A stretch of DNA of 34,153 nucleotides from an uncultured Actinomycetes bacterium (GCA_903852585.1 CAINRG010000013.1:1-34153), one strand, 5' to 3'; positions 20,899 to 30,268 are shown, counted from the first letter of the stretch. Notes: generated by a model not told the origin, from the sequence alone. Numbers and translations are program-made.

Positions 20899-20901
20899 AT
20901 A
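20885..20901. repeat. Palindrome containing both convergent stop codons
   Basis: tatctaag-g-cttagata is a perfect 8-bp inverted repeat with a 1-base centre. The TAG stop of the plus-strand hydrolase and the TAG stop of proB sit symmetrically within it, so the two proteins end in Ser-Lys-Ala and Ser-Lys-Pro. As RNA it could only form a short stem with a 5-base loop and has no U-run, so it is not a convincing terminator. Confidence 0.7.
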
Positions 20902-21730
20902 CGAAGGGTTTAATGTCCTCGTGTGAACTTGCTGGCTTTTGAACGACAGAGGTCTTAAAGATTGTTCCTTCATCATCTCCGTCGAGGGCCACAGAAAGTT
21001 TTTCGAGGGACGTTAACAGCATTGTGATTCCAACACTCGTTGCTATGCGCGCTGCATCAATTTTCGTCACCATTCCACCGCTGCCGACGCCAGAACTTCC
21101 TACGCCACCAATTTGAATATCTTGGAGCTCGGCTACATTCTCAACTTGAGAAACACGTGCTGCGCCAGGCGTTGAGGGAGGAGCATCATAAAGAGCATCG
21201 ATATCGGAGACGAGAACAAGTAAATCTGCGCCAATAAGATATGCCACCAAAGCGGCTAGTCGGTCATTATCTCCAAAACGAATTTCTTGAACTCCAACTG
21301 AGTCATTTTCATTAATGATAGGAACTACATCGAGCTCAATCAATTTAAAAAGTGTTCGTTGGGCATTTGCATAATGCTCTTCGCGAGTGAAGTCATCAAT
21401 TGTGAGAAGAACTTGTGAAGACAAAAGTGAGTGGCGTGCGAGGGATTGGCTGTAATGGGAAATAAGAAGGCCCTGTCCAACAGATGCTGCAGCCTGTTGT
21501 GTAGCCAGATCTGTAGGCCGCGTATGCAATCCAAGAGGTGCAAGTCCGGTTGCAATAGCACCAGATGAAACAAGTACAACTTCACTTCCGCGAGATCGTA
21601 GAGTTGCTACGACTTCAACTATGGCGTCAACATTTTTCTTATCGAGGCGCTCACCAGCTTTTCCTGTGAGGGTCGAAGACCCGATCTTGATTACAACGCG
21701 CTTTGCGTTACTAATCTGATCTCGGTTCAT
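20888..21730 (-). CDS. proB: Glutamate 5-kinase
   Basis: First step of proline synthesis: ATP-dependent phosphorylation of glutamate. The 280 residues contain [52 protein letters not shown] and [12 protein letters not shown], the amino-acid-kinase core of ProB. The length corresponds to that core alone: the C-terminal PUA domain found in the roughly 370-residue form is absent. The start overlaps the obg stop by four bases (ATGA), matching the usual obg-proB order. The 3' end runs 11 bases into the opposing hydrolase gene. Confidence 0.95.
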   Translation of the reverse strand: MNRDQISNAKRVVIKIGSSTLTGKAGERLDKKNVDAIVEVVATLRSRGSEVVLVSSGAIATGLAPLGLHTRPTDLATQQAAASVGQGLLISHYSQSLARHSLLSSQVLLTIDDFTREEHYANAQRTLFKLIELDVVPIINENDSVGVQEIRFGDNDRLAALVAYLIGADLLVLVSDIDALYDAPPSTPGAARVSQVENVAELQDIQIGGVGSSGVGSGGMVTKIDAARIATSVGITMLLTSLEKLSVALDGDDEGTIFKTSVVQKPASSHEDIKPFVSKP

Positions 21731-23211
21731 TTCTTATCTTCCTCGATGCCGACTACCTGTGGGGTGTGTGGATCTGCAACGTTATATTCCCATTGTGCTT
21801 CAATTTCATCATCACTGAGAACATCTGCTTTATCTTCCACATAGCGACCAGCCCATGGGGATTCAATACGTAGATCACTTCCGCGAGGTCCAGCAAGAAG
21901 TTCTGCACCTGCTTCGATGGTTGGTTCCCAATCGAAGATGACGGCGCTATCTCCTTCACCGATACGAACTTCATCCTTAGCCTTCGCTCCTGCTTTAAAG
22001 AGAGCTCGCTCAACACCAAGTTGTGCAAGGCGATCGGCAAGGTAGCCGATTGCTTCTGCGTTACCGAAATCTGTTTGGCGGACAAAACGTTCAGGCTTGT
22101 CGCCTCGAACAGAGAATGAACCATCTGCATTTGCTGTGACTGTAAATCCCCCATCATTGACGGGAGTTGGTCGAAGAACAATGCGAGTCTTTTCTTCTTT
22201 AATTTCATTCTTTCGGTATTCCTGAATGATGCGTCCCATCGCATATGTCAGCTCTTGCAATCCAATACGCGCTGCGGCGGAGATTTGATAAACCTCATAA
22301 CCCCGAGCTTCCAAAGTTGATTGGACCATGTCGGCCATTGTCTTTCCATCAGGAAGATCGACCTTGTTGAGAGCGATAATGCGGGGGCGATCTGAGAGGC
22401 CGCCGTAGTGAGAAAGTTCTTCCTCGATGACATCAAAATCTTTTATTGGATCACGATCTGTTTCAAGCGTTCCGCAGTCGAGCACATGAACAAGTGCTGC
22501 ACAACGTTCGACATGGCGAAGAAATTCAAGACCAAGACCTTTTCCTTGCGAAGCACCGGGAATGAGTCCAGGAACATCTGCGACGGTAAAGCGTGTGTCA
22601 CCAGCTTGTACAACGCCAAGGTTAGGAACCAGCGTTGTGAATGGATAATCGGCAATCTTTGGTCGTGCGGCAGAAATCGCTGCGACGAGTGAAGATTTTC
22701 CAGCGCTGGGGAAACCAATTAACCCAATATCAGCAACGCTCTTGAGTTCAAGAATAAGTGTGCGCTCTTCACCTGGTTCACCTTTAAGAGCAAAACCTGG
22801 AGCACGCCGCTTTCGTGAGGCAAGGCCTGCATTACCGAGGCCACCCTTACCGCCTTGTGCAGCAATAAATCGTGTTCCCGTTCCGACGAGATCGGCAAGA
22901 GTATTTCCGTCGCGATCTTTTACAACAGTTCCGTTGGGAACAGAAAGAATTAAATCTCCACCATCTGCGCCATTGCAATAATCGCCATAGCCAGGTCGAG
23001 CACTTGATGCCTTGCGATGTGGAGAATGGTGAAAATCAAGAAGTGTTGTGACGCCAGAATCAACGACAAGAACGATGTCGCCACCGCGACCACCGTTTCC
23101 ACCATCAGGGCCACCCAGTGGAACAAATTTTTCACGGTGAATGGAGACACAACCGTCTCCCCCGCTACCAGCAGAGGCATGGAGGGTTACACGATCTACA
23201 AATGTCGTCAT
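21727..23211 (-). CDS. obg: GTPase Obg (CgtA)
   Basis: Essential ribosome-associated GTPase acting in 50S assembly and stress signalling. The 494 residues show the glycine-rich Obg fold ([22 protein letters not shown] and [11 protein letters not shown]), then the G domain with GFPSAGKS at 166-173, DVPGLI and NKVD. A C-terminal OCT domain (about 345-430, [20 protein letters not shown]) and an acidic actinobacterial tail ([19 protein letters not shown]) follow. A terminator separates it from rpmA, so it relies on readthrough or on a promoter in the 73-base gap. AAAGG precedes the ATG by about 13 bases. Confidence 0.96.
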   Translation of the reverse strand: MTTFVDRVTLHASAGSGGDGCVSIHREKFVPLGGPDGGNGGRGGDIVLVVDSGVTTLLDFHHSPHRKASSARPGYGDYCNGADGGDLILSVPNGTVVKDRDGNTLADLVGTGTRFIAAQGGKGGLGNAGLASRKRRAPGFALKGEPGEERTLILELKSVADIGLIGFPSAGKSSLVAAISAARPKIADYPFTTLVPNLGVVQAGDTRFTVADVPGLIPGASQGKGLGLEFLRHVERCAALVHVLDCGTLETDRDPIKDFDVIEEELSHYGGLSDRPRIIALNKVDLPDGKTMADMVQSTLEARGYEVYQISAAARIGLQELTYAMGRIIQEYRKNEIKEEKTRIVLRPTPVNDGGFTVTANADGSFSVRGDKPERFVRQTDFGNAEAIGYLADRLAQLGVERALFKAGAKAKDEVRIGEGDSAVIFDWEPTIEAGAELLAGPRGSDLRIESPWAGRYVEDKADVLSDDEIEAQWEYNVADPHTPQVVGIEEDKK

Positions 23212-23230
23212 GTTTACTCACCAGCCTTTC

Positions 23231-23268
23231 TTAAAATAAAAAAGCGGGCCCGCAATTCGCGGACCCGC
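23231..23268 (-). terminator. Strong intrinsic terminator after rpmA
   Basis: Minus strand: GCGGGTCCGC, loop GAATT, GCGGGCCCGC gives ten pairs (one G-U), then TTTTTTATTTTAA. This is the best terminator in the window. It ends the rplU-rpmA transcript only 20 bases before obg begins on the same strand, so obg-proB expression is at least partly separated from the ribosomal protein genes. Confidence 0.93.
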
Positions 23269-23284
23269 AAAGAAATATCCGCTA

Positions 23285-23542
23285 TTAAGCGAGTACCGGA
23301 ACGATGTTTACAACCTTACGACCGCGTGCGCGACCGAACTCAACTGCGCCTGCAGCGAGTGCAAACAAAGTGTCATCTTTACCGATGCCAACATTTGCGC
23401 CTGGATGAAAAACTGTTCCGCGTTGGCGAACGAGAATCTCGCCGCTCTTTACTACCTGACCGCCAAAGCGCTTGATACCGAGGTACTGAGCATTTGAATC
23501 GCGACCGTTACGGGTAGACGAGACACCTTTTTTACTTGCCAT
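23285..23542 (-). CDS. rpmA: Large ribosomal subunit protein L27
   Basis: 50S protein whose N-terminus reaches the peptidyl-transferase centre. The 85 residues run [20 protein letters not shown], then [37 protein letters not shown], essentially the canonical L27. There is no extra cleaved N-terminal extension of the firmicute kind. AAGGGGG lies about ten bases before the ATG. It follows rplU by 23 bases and is closed by a strong terminator. Confidence 0.98.
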   Translation of the reverse strand: MASKKGVSSTRNGRDSNAQYLGIKRFGGQVVKSGEILVRQRGTVFHPGANVGIGKDDTLFALAAGAVEFGRARGRKVVNIVPVLA

Positions 23543-23565
23543 TTTTTATTCGCCCCCTTAAGTAG

Positions 23566-23874
23566 TTACTTGTTAATTCCGGTGATCTTGACCTTGGTCA
23601 AGCTTGCACGAAAACCTTGACGACGGCGGTAGCCGGTCTTGTTCTTGTAGCGAAGGATGTCGATCTTTGGACCCTTTGTCTCTTCAAGAACTTCGCCTGC
23701 AACCTTTACGGATGCGAGCGCCTTTGGATCTGATGTCACTGTTGCGCCATCGACCAAGAGAACTGCAGGGAATGACACTGTTGCGCCAACTTTTGCATCA
23801 ATACGATCCACAATGATGGTGTCGCCAACGGCAACCTTCTCCTGACGACCGCCAGCTTTTACAACCGCGTACAT
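23566..23874 (-). CDS. rplU: Large ribosomal subunit protein L21
   Basis: 50S protein binding 23S rRNA near L20. The 102 residues begin [25 protein letters not shown]. They end [33 protein letters not shown], the L21 C-terminal signature. GGGAAG precedes the ATG. A promoter candidate lies at 23953-23982, leaving a leader of roughly 70 bases that contains short GC-rich inverted repeats. It forms a two-gene unit with rpmA, as in most bacteria. Confidence 0.98.
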   Translation of the reverse strand: MYAVVKAGGRQEKVAVGDTIIVDRIDAKVGATVSFPAVLLVDGATVTSDPKALASVKVAGEVLEETKGPKIDILRYKNKTGYRRRQGFRASLTKVKITGINK

Positions 23875-23952
23875 ATCTTCCCTACTTTTCTTTATCTCAT
23901 GAATACTGCTGATGTGCTCGAGATCCCGTGTGGGGCCCGAGGGCAGACGCTA

Positions 23953-23982
23953 AGGGTACGGAAAACCGCCCCATAGGGTCAA
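23953..23982 (-). promoter_or_regulatory. Promoter of rplU-rpmA
   Basis: Minus strand TTGACC (23977-23982) and TACCCT (23953-23958) are separated by 18 bases. The -35 has five of six consensus bases, and the -10 fits the TAnnnT pattern common in actinobacteria. It lies just after the rne stop, where a promoter is expected because the following pair is closed by its own terminator. Start of transcription would be near 23946. Confidence 0.55.
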
Positions 23983-23988
23983 ACTGAG

Positions 23989-26238
23989 TTATTCGGGCGT
24001 AATAATCCCCGTACTTACTGCTCGGCGACGCTTACGAGGGGCTGATTTCTGGACTGGAGCCTCTTCATCGGGGGCTTCGATTTCAGGGGTTTCGGCCACT
24101 TCTTGTGTGGTTTCTTGTGTGGTTTCTTGTGTGGTTTCTTGTGTGGTTTCTTGTGTGGTTTCTTCAGCCTGTGATTGTGGAACAAATTTCTGGTCCATAT
24201 CCTTATCAAGAGCAACCTTGCGGACAGGCTCTGTATGAATATGAATACCGCGACCACCGCATGATTCACATGTAGTCGAGAATGCTTCAATTAATCCCTG
24301 GCCAATGCGCTTACGCGTCATTTGAACAAGTCCCAAAGAAGTTACTTCAGCAACTTGGTGCTTTGTGCGATCACGGCCAAGACATTCAACGAGACGTCGA
24401 AGGACTTGATCACGGTTTGATTCCAACGCCATATCGATGAAGTCGATAACAACGATGCCGCCAAGGTCGCGAAGTCGAAGTTGACGAGCAATTTCTTCAG
24501 CTGCTTCAAGGTTGTTCTTTGTGACGGTCTCTTCGAGATTTCCACCCTTACCAACAAACTTTCCAGTGTTAACGTCAATGACAACCATCGCTTCTGTGCG
24601 ATCGATAACAAGAGATCCGCCAGAAGGTAGGTACACCTTTCGATCAAATGCCTTAGCCAACTGTTCTTCGATGCGGTGTTCTGCAAAGAGATCACGTGGG
24701 CCAACCCATTTTTCAATCTTGTTCTTCAGCTCTGGGGCAATCGCTCCAAGATAATTATCAATGTCATCCCATGCCTGATCGCCTTGAACAATCATCTGAT
24801 TGAAATCTTCATTGAAGATATCTCGGATAACTCGAACAGTCAGATCTGGCTCGCTGTAAAGAAGTGATGGAGCCGATGTACTTGGATTTTCTGCTTGCTC
24901 CTGAATATCTTCCCATTGGGTCTTCAGACGCAAAACGTCATTTGCAAGCTCTTCTTCAGAAGCTCCTTCAGATGCTGTACGTACAATCACGCCAGCTTCA
25001 TCAGGAACAATTCCCTTGAGAATCGTCTTCAGACGTGAGCGTTCTTGATCTGGAAGACGGCGGCTGATGCCACTCATCTCGCCACTAGGAACATAAACAA
25101 GGTAACGACCGGGAAGTGAAATCTGGCTTGTCAGGCGTGCACCCTTTTGGCCAATCGGATCCTTTGTTACCTGAACAAGGACAGATTGACCTGTTTTGAG
25201 AACATGCTCAATCTTGCGATTAGCACTTTCTGCCATGCCAGCTGCATCCCAGTTAACTTCACCGGCATATAAAACAGCGTTACGGCCCTTACCAATATCA
25301 ACAAATGCTGCTTCCATTGATGGAAGAACATTTTGCACCTTGCCGAGATAGACGTTTCCAACATAGGAAATATTTGAGTTTCGATTGACGTAATGCTCAA
25401 CCATGATCTTGTCTTCAAGAACTGCGATCTGGGTACGGTCACCGGTCTGGCGAACGAGCATGATGCGTTCAACATTTTCACGACGAGCTAGGAATTCACC
25501 TTCTGTGATGATGGTTCCACGGCGGCGAGTAAATTCGCGAGGTTCACGGTCGCGACGATTGTTGCGATCTCTTCCTCGATCGTTTCGATCACGACGATTT
25601 CCGCGATCTTCACGTTGATTGCGCTCCCTAGGCTCTCTAGGCTCCCTTGGCTCCCTAACTTTTACGACAGTCTTTACACCATCTTCATCAATGATCTCTT
25701 CTGCTGCGCCCGCATCACTGCCTGTTCCGCGCGCACGACGGCGACGGCGACGGCGATGATTTGGTGTTCCATCGGCATTTGTCTCAGATGAATCATCGGA
25801 GGAATCACTCTCATCACCAGATTCATCCTGGCCTGCCTCATTATCTGAATTACCTGAATTCTCACCGCTGCGATCACCTGGGCGACGACGACCTCGTCCA
25901 CCACGACGGCGACGACGACGTTCTGCACTCTCTGGTGACTCATCCTTATCTACCGGAGCTTCAACAGCCTTGGATGAATCCGGGGCAGATTCCTTTGTAG
26001 GAGCTGCTTTCTTTGAACTCTTTTTAACAGCCGCCTTTGCGGGCTTTTCAACAATAGGAGCAGCTTGAAATACGGGAACGGGAATTGCAGCTGCCTTTTT
26101 TGTTACACGCTTTGGCTTTTCAACAGGAGTTTCTTCTGAAGCAGCTTTTGGAGCTTCACTTACTTCTGATGTCGATTCAGATCGTGCTGCTGACTTTTTG
26201 GTAGCGCGCTTGCGCCCACCTTTTGGCTCTGGAGCCAT
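23989..26238 (-). CDS. rne: Ribonuclease E/G
   Basis: Single-strand endoribonuclease central to mRNA decay and rRNA processing. The 749 residues have a long charged N-terminal extension (1-240) rich in Lys/Ala, Arg runs and a REP tripeptide repeat. An S1 domain (about 290-370, YVGNVYLGKVQNVLPSMEAAFVDIG) follows, then the catalytic domain with Asp555 (VVIDVNTG) and Asp599 (IVVIDFIDM), and the zinc-link CESC at 657-660. The tail holds five ETTQ repeats. Extensions on both sides of the catalytic core are typical of actinobacterial RNase E. AAAGGA is about nine bases before the ATG. It starts a unit after a 255-base structured leader. Confidence 0.95.
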   Translation of the reverse strand: MAPEPKGGRKRATKKSAARSESTSEVSEAPKAASEETPVEKPKRVTKKAAAIPVPVFQAAPIVEKPAKAAVKKSSKKAAPTKESAPDSSKAVEAPVDKDESPESAERRRRRRGGRGRRRPGDRSGENSGNSDNEAGQDESGDESDSSDDSSETNADGTPNHRRRRRRRARGTGSDAGAAEEIIDEDGVKTVVKVREPREPREPRERNQREDRGNRRDRNDRGRDRNNRRDREPREFTRRRGTIITEGEFLARRENVERIMLVRQTGDRTQIAVLEDKIMVEHYVNRNSNISYVGNVYLGKVQNVLPSMEAAFVDIGKGRNAVLYAGEVNWDAAGMAESANRKIEHVLKTGQSVLVQVTKDPIGQKGARLTSQISLPGRYLVYVPSGEMSGISRRLPDQERSRLKTILKGIVPDEAGVIVRTASEGASEEELANDVLRLKTQWEDIQEQAENPSTSAPSLLYSEPDLTVRVIRDIFNEDFNQMIVQGDQAWDDIDNYLGAIAPELKNKIEKWVGPRDLFAEHRIEEQLAKAFDRKVYLPSGGSLVIDRTEAMVVIDVNTGKFVGKGGNLEETVTKNNLEAAEEIARQLRLRDLGGIVVIDFIDMALESNRDQVLRRLVECLGRDRTKHQVAEVTSLGLVQMTRKRIGQGLIEAFSTTCESCGGRGIHIHTEPVRKVALDKDMDQKFVPQSQAEETTQETTQETTQETTQETTQEVAETPEIEAPDEEAPVQKSAPRKRRRAVSTGIITPE
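24100..24159. repeat. Five perfect 12-bp tandem repeats inside rne
   Basis: The unit ttcttgtgtggt (plus strand) occurs five times in a row without a mismatch and continues for a few bases. It encodes ETTQ repeated at residues 693-712 in the disordered C-terminal tail. Because the unit is a multiple of three, copy-number change would lengthen or shorten the tail without a frameshift. Confidence 0.95.
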
Positions 26239-26493
26239 AAGATCAAATCCTTTTCATGTACCCCACGAGCTGGTACTTCGTTTGGGCTTCAATCACTTTC
26301 GTGTGAAGCGGTGCTCTTAAAAACCTTCTTGAAATATTCTTTGCCTTTCGGCGAAAAATTTAGCTTCGGACGTAATTTGAGCTATTAAGGCCGCACCCTG
26401 AGGGGGCCACTCGAGTAATCACGCGCGCGAGCGCTGAGAGAAGTATTGCAGAAGGCGCCGGGAATCGGCAATCGGGGCTAATTCACGCGTGTT
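26239..26493 (-). promoter_or_regulatory. Structured leader between rodA and rne
   Basis: This 255-base stretch has no gene. On the minus strand, starting from rodA, it holds a GC-rich inverted repeat with GGCC ends (26389-26408) followed by TTAATAG, a possible weak rodA terminator. Next comes a stem GCC-GAAA-GGC (26343-26352), and then GCTTCA/TGAAGC around CAC-GAAA-GTG (26286-26309). The last two are capped by GNRA-type tetraloops, suggesting a folded rne 5' leader. RNase E controls its own mRNA through the leader in Escherichia coli; a parallel here is inference. No clear promoter was picked out. Confidence 0.5.
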
Positions 26494-27657
26494 TTAGCGG
26501 GTGCGTACATGAACATTTTGAAGCAGCCCAAAACCCACGAGATTGGCAAACATGCTTGATCCGCCGTAGGAAATAAATGGAAGAGGCACGCCCGTCATGG
26601 GAACCAGCCCCATACACATTCCAACATTTTCAAATGTTTGGAATGCAAACCATGCAATGACGCCCACACATACCAGTCGCCCAAATAAGTCTGTTGTACG
26701 TCGTGCAATCATGAAGGCTCGAAGAAATATGACGGCAAAACATAAGAGGATAAAACCTGCGCCGAGGAATCCGAGCTCTTCGCCTGCAACTGTAAAAATA
26801 AAGTCAGTCTGTTGTTCTGGAACAAAGCGACCATTTGTTTGTGGTCCTTTAAAAAGTCCACGTCCAAGAAATCCACCCGAACCAATAGTGATGCGAGATT
26901 GACGAAGTTGATAACCGCTTTGTTGTGGATCGGCAGTGGGATCAACAAATGCTTGTAAGCGCTTAACCTGGTAGTCACTTACGGCTCCCACTTTAACTGC
27001 AGCAAATCCGCCCAGGAGGGCAACAAGAAGCAGTCCAATAACCCAACGCGAGGGAGCACCAGATACAGCAATCATTGCAAGAATTGCGGCGCTGATAATT
27101 GCAACAGTGCCAAGATCGGGTTGGAGCAGAATCAGGAGTACCGGTATAGCTGAAAGGACCAGCGCCTTCACAACATCCTTATCAGTGGGATTTGCATCAA
27201 TGTCTCGCTTTTCGGCAAGCAACATTGCAATACCAACAATAATTGAAATCTTTGCAAGCTCTGCGGGTTGAACTTGGAATCCACCTGGGAAAGAAATCCA
27301 TGCTCGAGCACCATTGACTGTGGAACCAACGCCAGGGACAAGTACAGCAATAAGTCCAAGTACGCCTACTCCCCACACTATTGGTGTGTATGCACGGAGC
27401 AATCGATAATCAATCATCGTGGTTCCGTAAGCAAGAAGGAGACCAATAACAATGTTGAGGACATGGCGCTTTAAATAATATTGAGGATCAAGTCCCTGAG
27501 AGGCAAACCAAGAACGTGTTGCAGCCCAGACCAGGAGGGTTCCAACAAGAAGAAGAGAAGCTGCGGCGAGGGTGAGCCACTTATCAAACCCTGCAAGATT
27601 ACGGCGAATTGAATCTGTGCGCGAGCGAGTACGAATCGTTGGGTTGAGTGATGTCAT
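26494..27657 (-). CDS. rodA: Rod-shape determining SEDS glycosyltransferase RodA
   Basis: Polymerises lipid II into glycan strands during side-wall growth, paired with PBP2. The 387 residues have about ten hydrophobic segments and the SEDS landmarks: QPAELAKISIIVGIA, LLQPDLGTVAII (with the catalytic-site aspartate), and the C-terminal GVPLPFISYGGSSMFANLVGFGLLQNV. RodA rather than FtsW is chosen because it sits directly after mrdA and the mre genes, overlapping mrdA by four bases. Confidence 0.95.
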   Translation of the reverse strand: MTSLNPTIRTRSRTDSIRRNLAGFDKWLTLAAASLLLVGTLLVWAATRSWFASQGLDPQYYLKRHVLNIVIGLLLAYGTTMIDYRLLRAYTPIVWGVGVLGLIAVLVPGVGSTVNGARAWISFPGGFQVQPAELAKISIIVGIAMLLAEKRDIDANPTDKDVVKALVLSAIPVLLILLQPDLGTVAIISAAILAMIAVSGAPSRWVIGLLLVALLGGFAAVKVGAVSDYQVKRLQAFVDPTADPQQSGYQLRQSRITIGSGGFLGRGLFKGPQTNGRFVPEQQTDFIFTVAGEELGFLGAGFILLCFAVIFLRAFMIARRTTDLFGRLVCVGVIAWFAFQTFENVGMCMGLVPMTGVPLPFISYGGSSMFANLVGFGLLQNVHVRTR

Positions 27658-29750
27658 TTCTTCGCCTTTTTCGCTACTGCACTCTTTGTATCAATCTTTG
27701 GAATCGTAGAGACAGGGCCGCTCGCTGGAAAGATTGCTGCAGCCGGATCAACTGTATTGCCTTTAACGCCAAAAAGTGCCGTATAGATATCTTTAACACC
27801 TACGCCAGAAACGGATGCACCAAACCCGCCTTGGCTTACCATCATGACAACTGCATATTGCGGCTTATCACTTGGCGCAAATGAAGCAAACCATGAAGTG
27901 TCATCTTTTGCCGAACCATTTGCGTTTCGTCCAAGAACCTGACCAGTTCCGGTCTTGCCGCTGATAGCCACTGGGAAATTAGCGAAGAGTCCTGCAGCAG
28001 TACCACGAGTGGCAACAGAGCGAAGTGCACGGTGAAGAAATTCTAGATCCGAGGAAGTTGCAGGAATCTTTCCATTGACCACTGGAGTAAATTCTTTAAC
28101 AACTTTTCCTGTCGGAGTCACGATTGCTCGTGCAACTTCTGGCTTATACAGAGTTCCCCCGTTTGCAATAGCTGCGTACATTGTTGCAAGTTGGAGCGGT
28201 GAGACCAAAGTATCACCTTGTCCAATTGAGAAGTTAACCGCATCGCCTGCTCGAACTACATATCCGTCAACACAGTTTTCATGCGCGATGGCAATGAGGT
28301 AGGGAGTGAGATCTTTCTTTTGCGCACGCTTTTGATAATTGCAGAAGAAATCCTTATTTGCTTTCCAATAATTCAGCTTCCAATTTCTATCAGGCAATCG
28401 ACCTGCGGCCTCATCAGGAAGATCGATGCCAGTCTTTTTGCCAACGCCAAATTCTTTTGCATTGAGGAAGAAATAATCTTTGAGGTTTGATTTTGGGCTA
28501 AGGCCACCATCGCGAACCCAGTTGTCATACGCTATTTGATACCAAATTGTGTCGCAGGAAACTGCGATGGCAGTCTCCATGTTGATCTTTCCTTCGTTTT
28601 TTGCTTCAAAGTTTTTAAATTCGCGGTTACCAATTTGTACCGTTGAGGGACAGTTGTAAGAAGCGTTCAAGCTGTAGCCGGCCTTTGAAGCAGCGACGAT
28701 TGAAAGTGCTTTAAAAGTGGAGGCTGGTGCATAAGTTCCCTGAATGGCGCGAGAGAGCGCAGGGACTCCTGTTGCTTCGCTAAAGAGATCTTTTGCTTGT
28801 TGAACAGTGAGACCTTTTTGAAACATGTTGGGGTCATATGTTGGCCAAGAAGCCATGGCAAGAACAGCGCCAGTCTTTACATTCAAAACGATGGCCGCAC
28901 CTGAATCGGCTTTGTATCCCATCGAACGTGAACTTCGAACGGCTTTATTGAGCGCCTTCTCTGTGGCAGCCTGCAGGGCCGCATTGAGATTTGTTACCAA
29001 ATTATCGCCAGCGATTGGTTTGGAGTTTTCCGATGTTTGAGTAACGGATTCTTTACGGTCAACAATGACTGTTTTAATACCAGGAGTACCTCGTAAGTAC
29101 TTGTCATAGAGAAGTTCAAGACCAGACTTACCAACATTCTCATTTCGGTAAAAACCCTTTGTTGGGTCGTTGAGATCATTCTCTGAGACGCCACCTACAT
29201 AACCAAGGACGTGAACCGGAAGTTCACCTTCAAGTGATGGATAACTTCGGACAGGGAGAGTCTCTGCATTGATGCCCGCATAGACATCTGAATTCTCTAG
29301 AATCACAAGAGCTTGCGCTTGCGTGGCCTGTTTTGTAACTGGAATTGCTTGAAAGCGTGTTCCATTCCAGCAACCGGAACGACTTCCAATGGGGAGTTCT
29401 CCGCAAAGGCGCGTTCCTTGCCACAAATCTATATATGGGATTTTAAGAAGATTACTCACTCTGGTTAGAACGGCAACGCCTTTGTCGGGTTGCTTATCAA
29501 TTGCACTTCTGTCGACAGTGATTGCAAGTCCTGGGCGATCCATTGCAAGCGGCAATCCCGCGCTATCTGTAATGGCTCCTCTCAAAGCAGGCGTGACTAT
29601 GTCTCGACTTTGGATGCTCAAGGCCGCACTCTGATAAACAGAAGAATTAGCAACTTGCAGATAAAAGAGTCGACCAAGAAGTGCCAGCATTAATGAGATC
29701 ACTAATGTCTGGACAATCACCAAATTAAGACGAGAACGTTGCGAACTCAC
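27654..29750 (-). CDS. mrdA: Penicillin-binding protein 2 (elongasome transpeptidase)
   Basis: Class B PBP that cross-links peptidoglycan with RodA. The 698 residues have a single N-terminal membrane segment (about 10-30) and a pedestal/dimerisation region. The transpeptidase domain carries STFK at 344-347, SCD at 398-400 and KTG at 599-601. The C-terminus is basic, ending AVAKKAKK. The start overlaps mreD by four bases and the stop overlaps rodA by four, so expression is tightly coupled. Cysteines at 116, 127, 367, 399, 470 and 493 are notable in an extracellular domain. Confidence 0.94.
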   Translation of the reverse strand: MSSQRSRLNLVIVQTLVISLMLALLGRLFYLQVANSSVYQSAALSIQSRDIVTPALRGAITDSAGLPLAMDRPGLAITVDRSAIDKQPDKGVAVLTRVSNLLKIPYIDLWQGTRLCGELPIGSRSGCWNGTRFQAIPVTKQATQAQALVILENSDVYAGINAETLPVRSYPSLEGELPVHVLGYVGGVSENDLNDPTKGFYRNENVGKSGLELLYDKYLRGTPGIKTVIVDRKESVTQTSENSKPIAGDNLVTNLNAALQAATEKALNKAVRSSRSMGYKADSGAAIVLNVKTGAVLAMASWPTYDPNMFQKGLTVQQAKDLFSEATGVPALSRAIQGTYAPASTFKALSIVAASKAGYSLNASYNCPSTVQIGNREFKNFEAKNEGKINMETAIAVSCDTIWYQIAYDNWVRDGGLSPKSNLKDYFFLNAKEFGVGKKTGIDLPDEAAGRLPDRNWKLNYWKANKDFFCNYQKRAQKKDLTPYLIAIAHENCVDGYVVRAGDAVNFSIGQGDTLVSPLQLATMYAAIANGGTLYKPEVARAIVTPTGKVVKEFTPVVNGKIPATSSDLEFLHRALRSVATRGTAAGLFANFPVAISGKTGTGQVLGRNANGSAKDDTSWFASFAPSDKPQYAVVMMVSQGGFGASVSGVGVKDIYTALFGVKGNTVDPAAAIFPASGPVSTIPKIDTKSAVAKKAKK

Positions 29751-30268
29751 AAGCGCTCCCTTGAAGTCAACGTTGCCTCACGAACTCGTCGAATCAAAGG
29801 CAGGAAAAGAGGAGTAAAGAGAAGTGTCCACATGAAATTGCCAAAGATGACAACAAGTGCGCGAGAAAAAGAACCCACATTTTGACCCAGCATCAAGCCA
29901 GCACCCAAATAAATACTGAGCGCAAGGGCGGCACCTGATGCAATAAAGATAACAAATGAAATTGGTTCGGAAGTGAAATCCCCGACGCTCTCCATATTGC
30001 TTGAAATCAAATATCCAATGACGGTAAAAATTAGCGCCCACTGGCCGAATGGACTCTGCGATGTTGGTGCAAGGTCTAACACAAGTCCCCCGATGAATCC
30101 CATCACAACAGCACCGTTGCGATCCTCGAGAGCAATCAAACAAATCAGGACAGCTAGATAAAGAGAGAAACCTGTGATGGGAAGGTGAATACGAGAAATA
30201 ACAGATTCCTGAATCGCGAATATAAGAAAAAGAAAAGCGGTACTAATGCTGAGTCGAACTGGACTCAC
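29747..30268 (-). CDS. mreD: Rod shape-determining protein MreD
   Basis: Small integral membrane partner of MreC and the elongasome. The 173 residues are mostly hydrophobic with about five segments, including RLSISTAFLFLIFAIQE and the characteristic GFIGGLVLDLAPTSQSPFGQWALIFTVIGYL, the MreD signature. It overlaps mreC and mrdA by four bases at each end. Identity rests on this motif and on position, since MreD is otherwise poorly conserved. Confidence 0.9.
   Translation of the reverse strand: MSPVRLSISTAFLFLIFAIQESVISRIHLPITGFSLYLAVLICLIALEDRNGAVVMGFIGGLVLDLAPTSQSPFGQWALIFTVIGYLISSNMESVGDFTSEPISFVIFIASGAALALSIYLGAGLMLGQNVGSFSRALVVIFGNFMWTLLFTPLFLPLIRRVREATLTSRERL

Noticed and set aside
24100-24164. 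Short repeats resembling a CRISPR or satellite array
   Set aside because: Units are contiguous 12-mers without spacers and are in frame within rne.
26389-26408. GC-rich inverted repeat after rodA as a strong terminator
   Set aside because: The stem is interrupted and the following TTAATAG is not a real U-run; kept only as a possible weak terminator within the leader.
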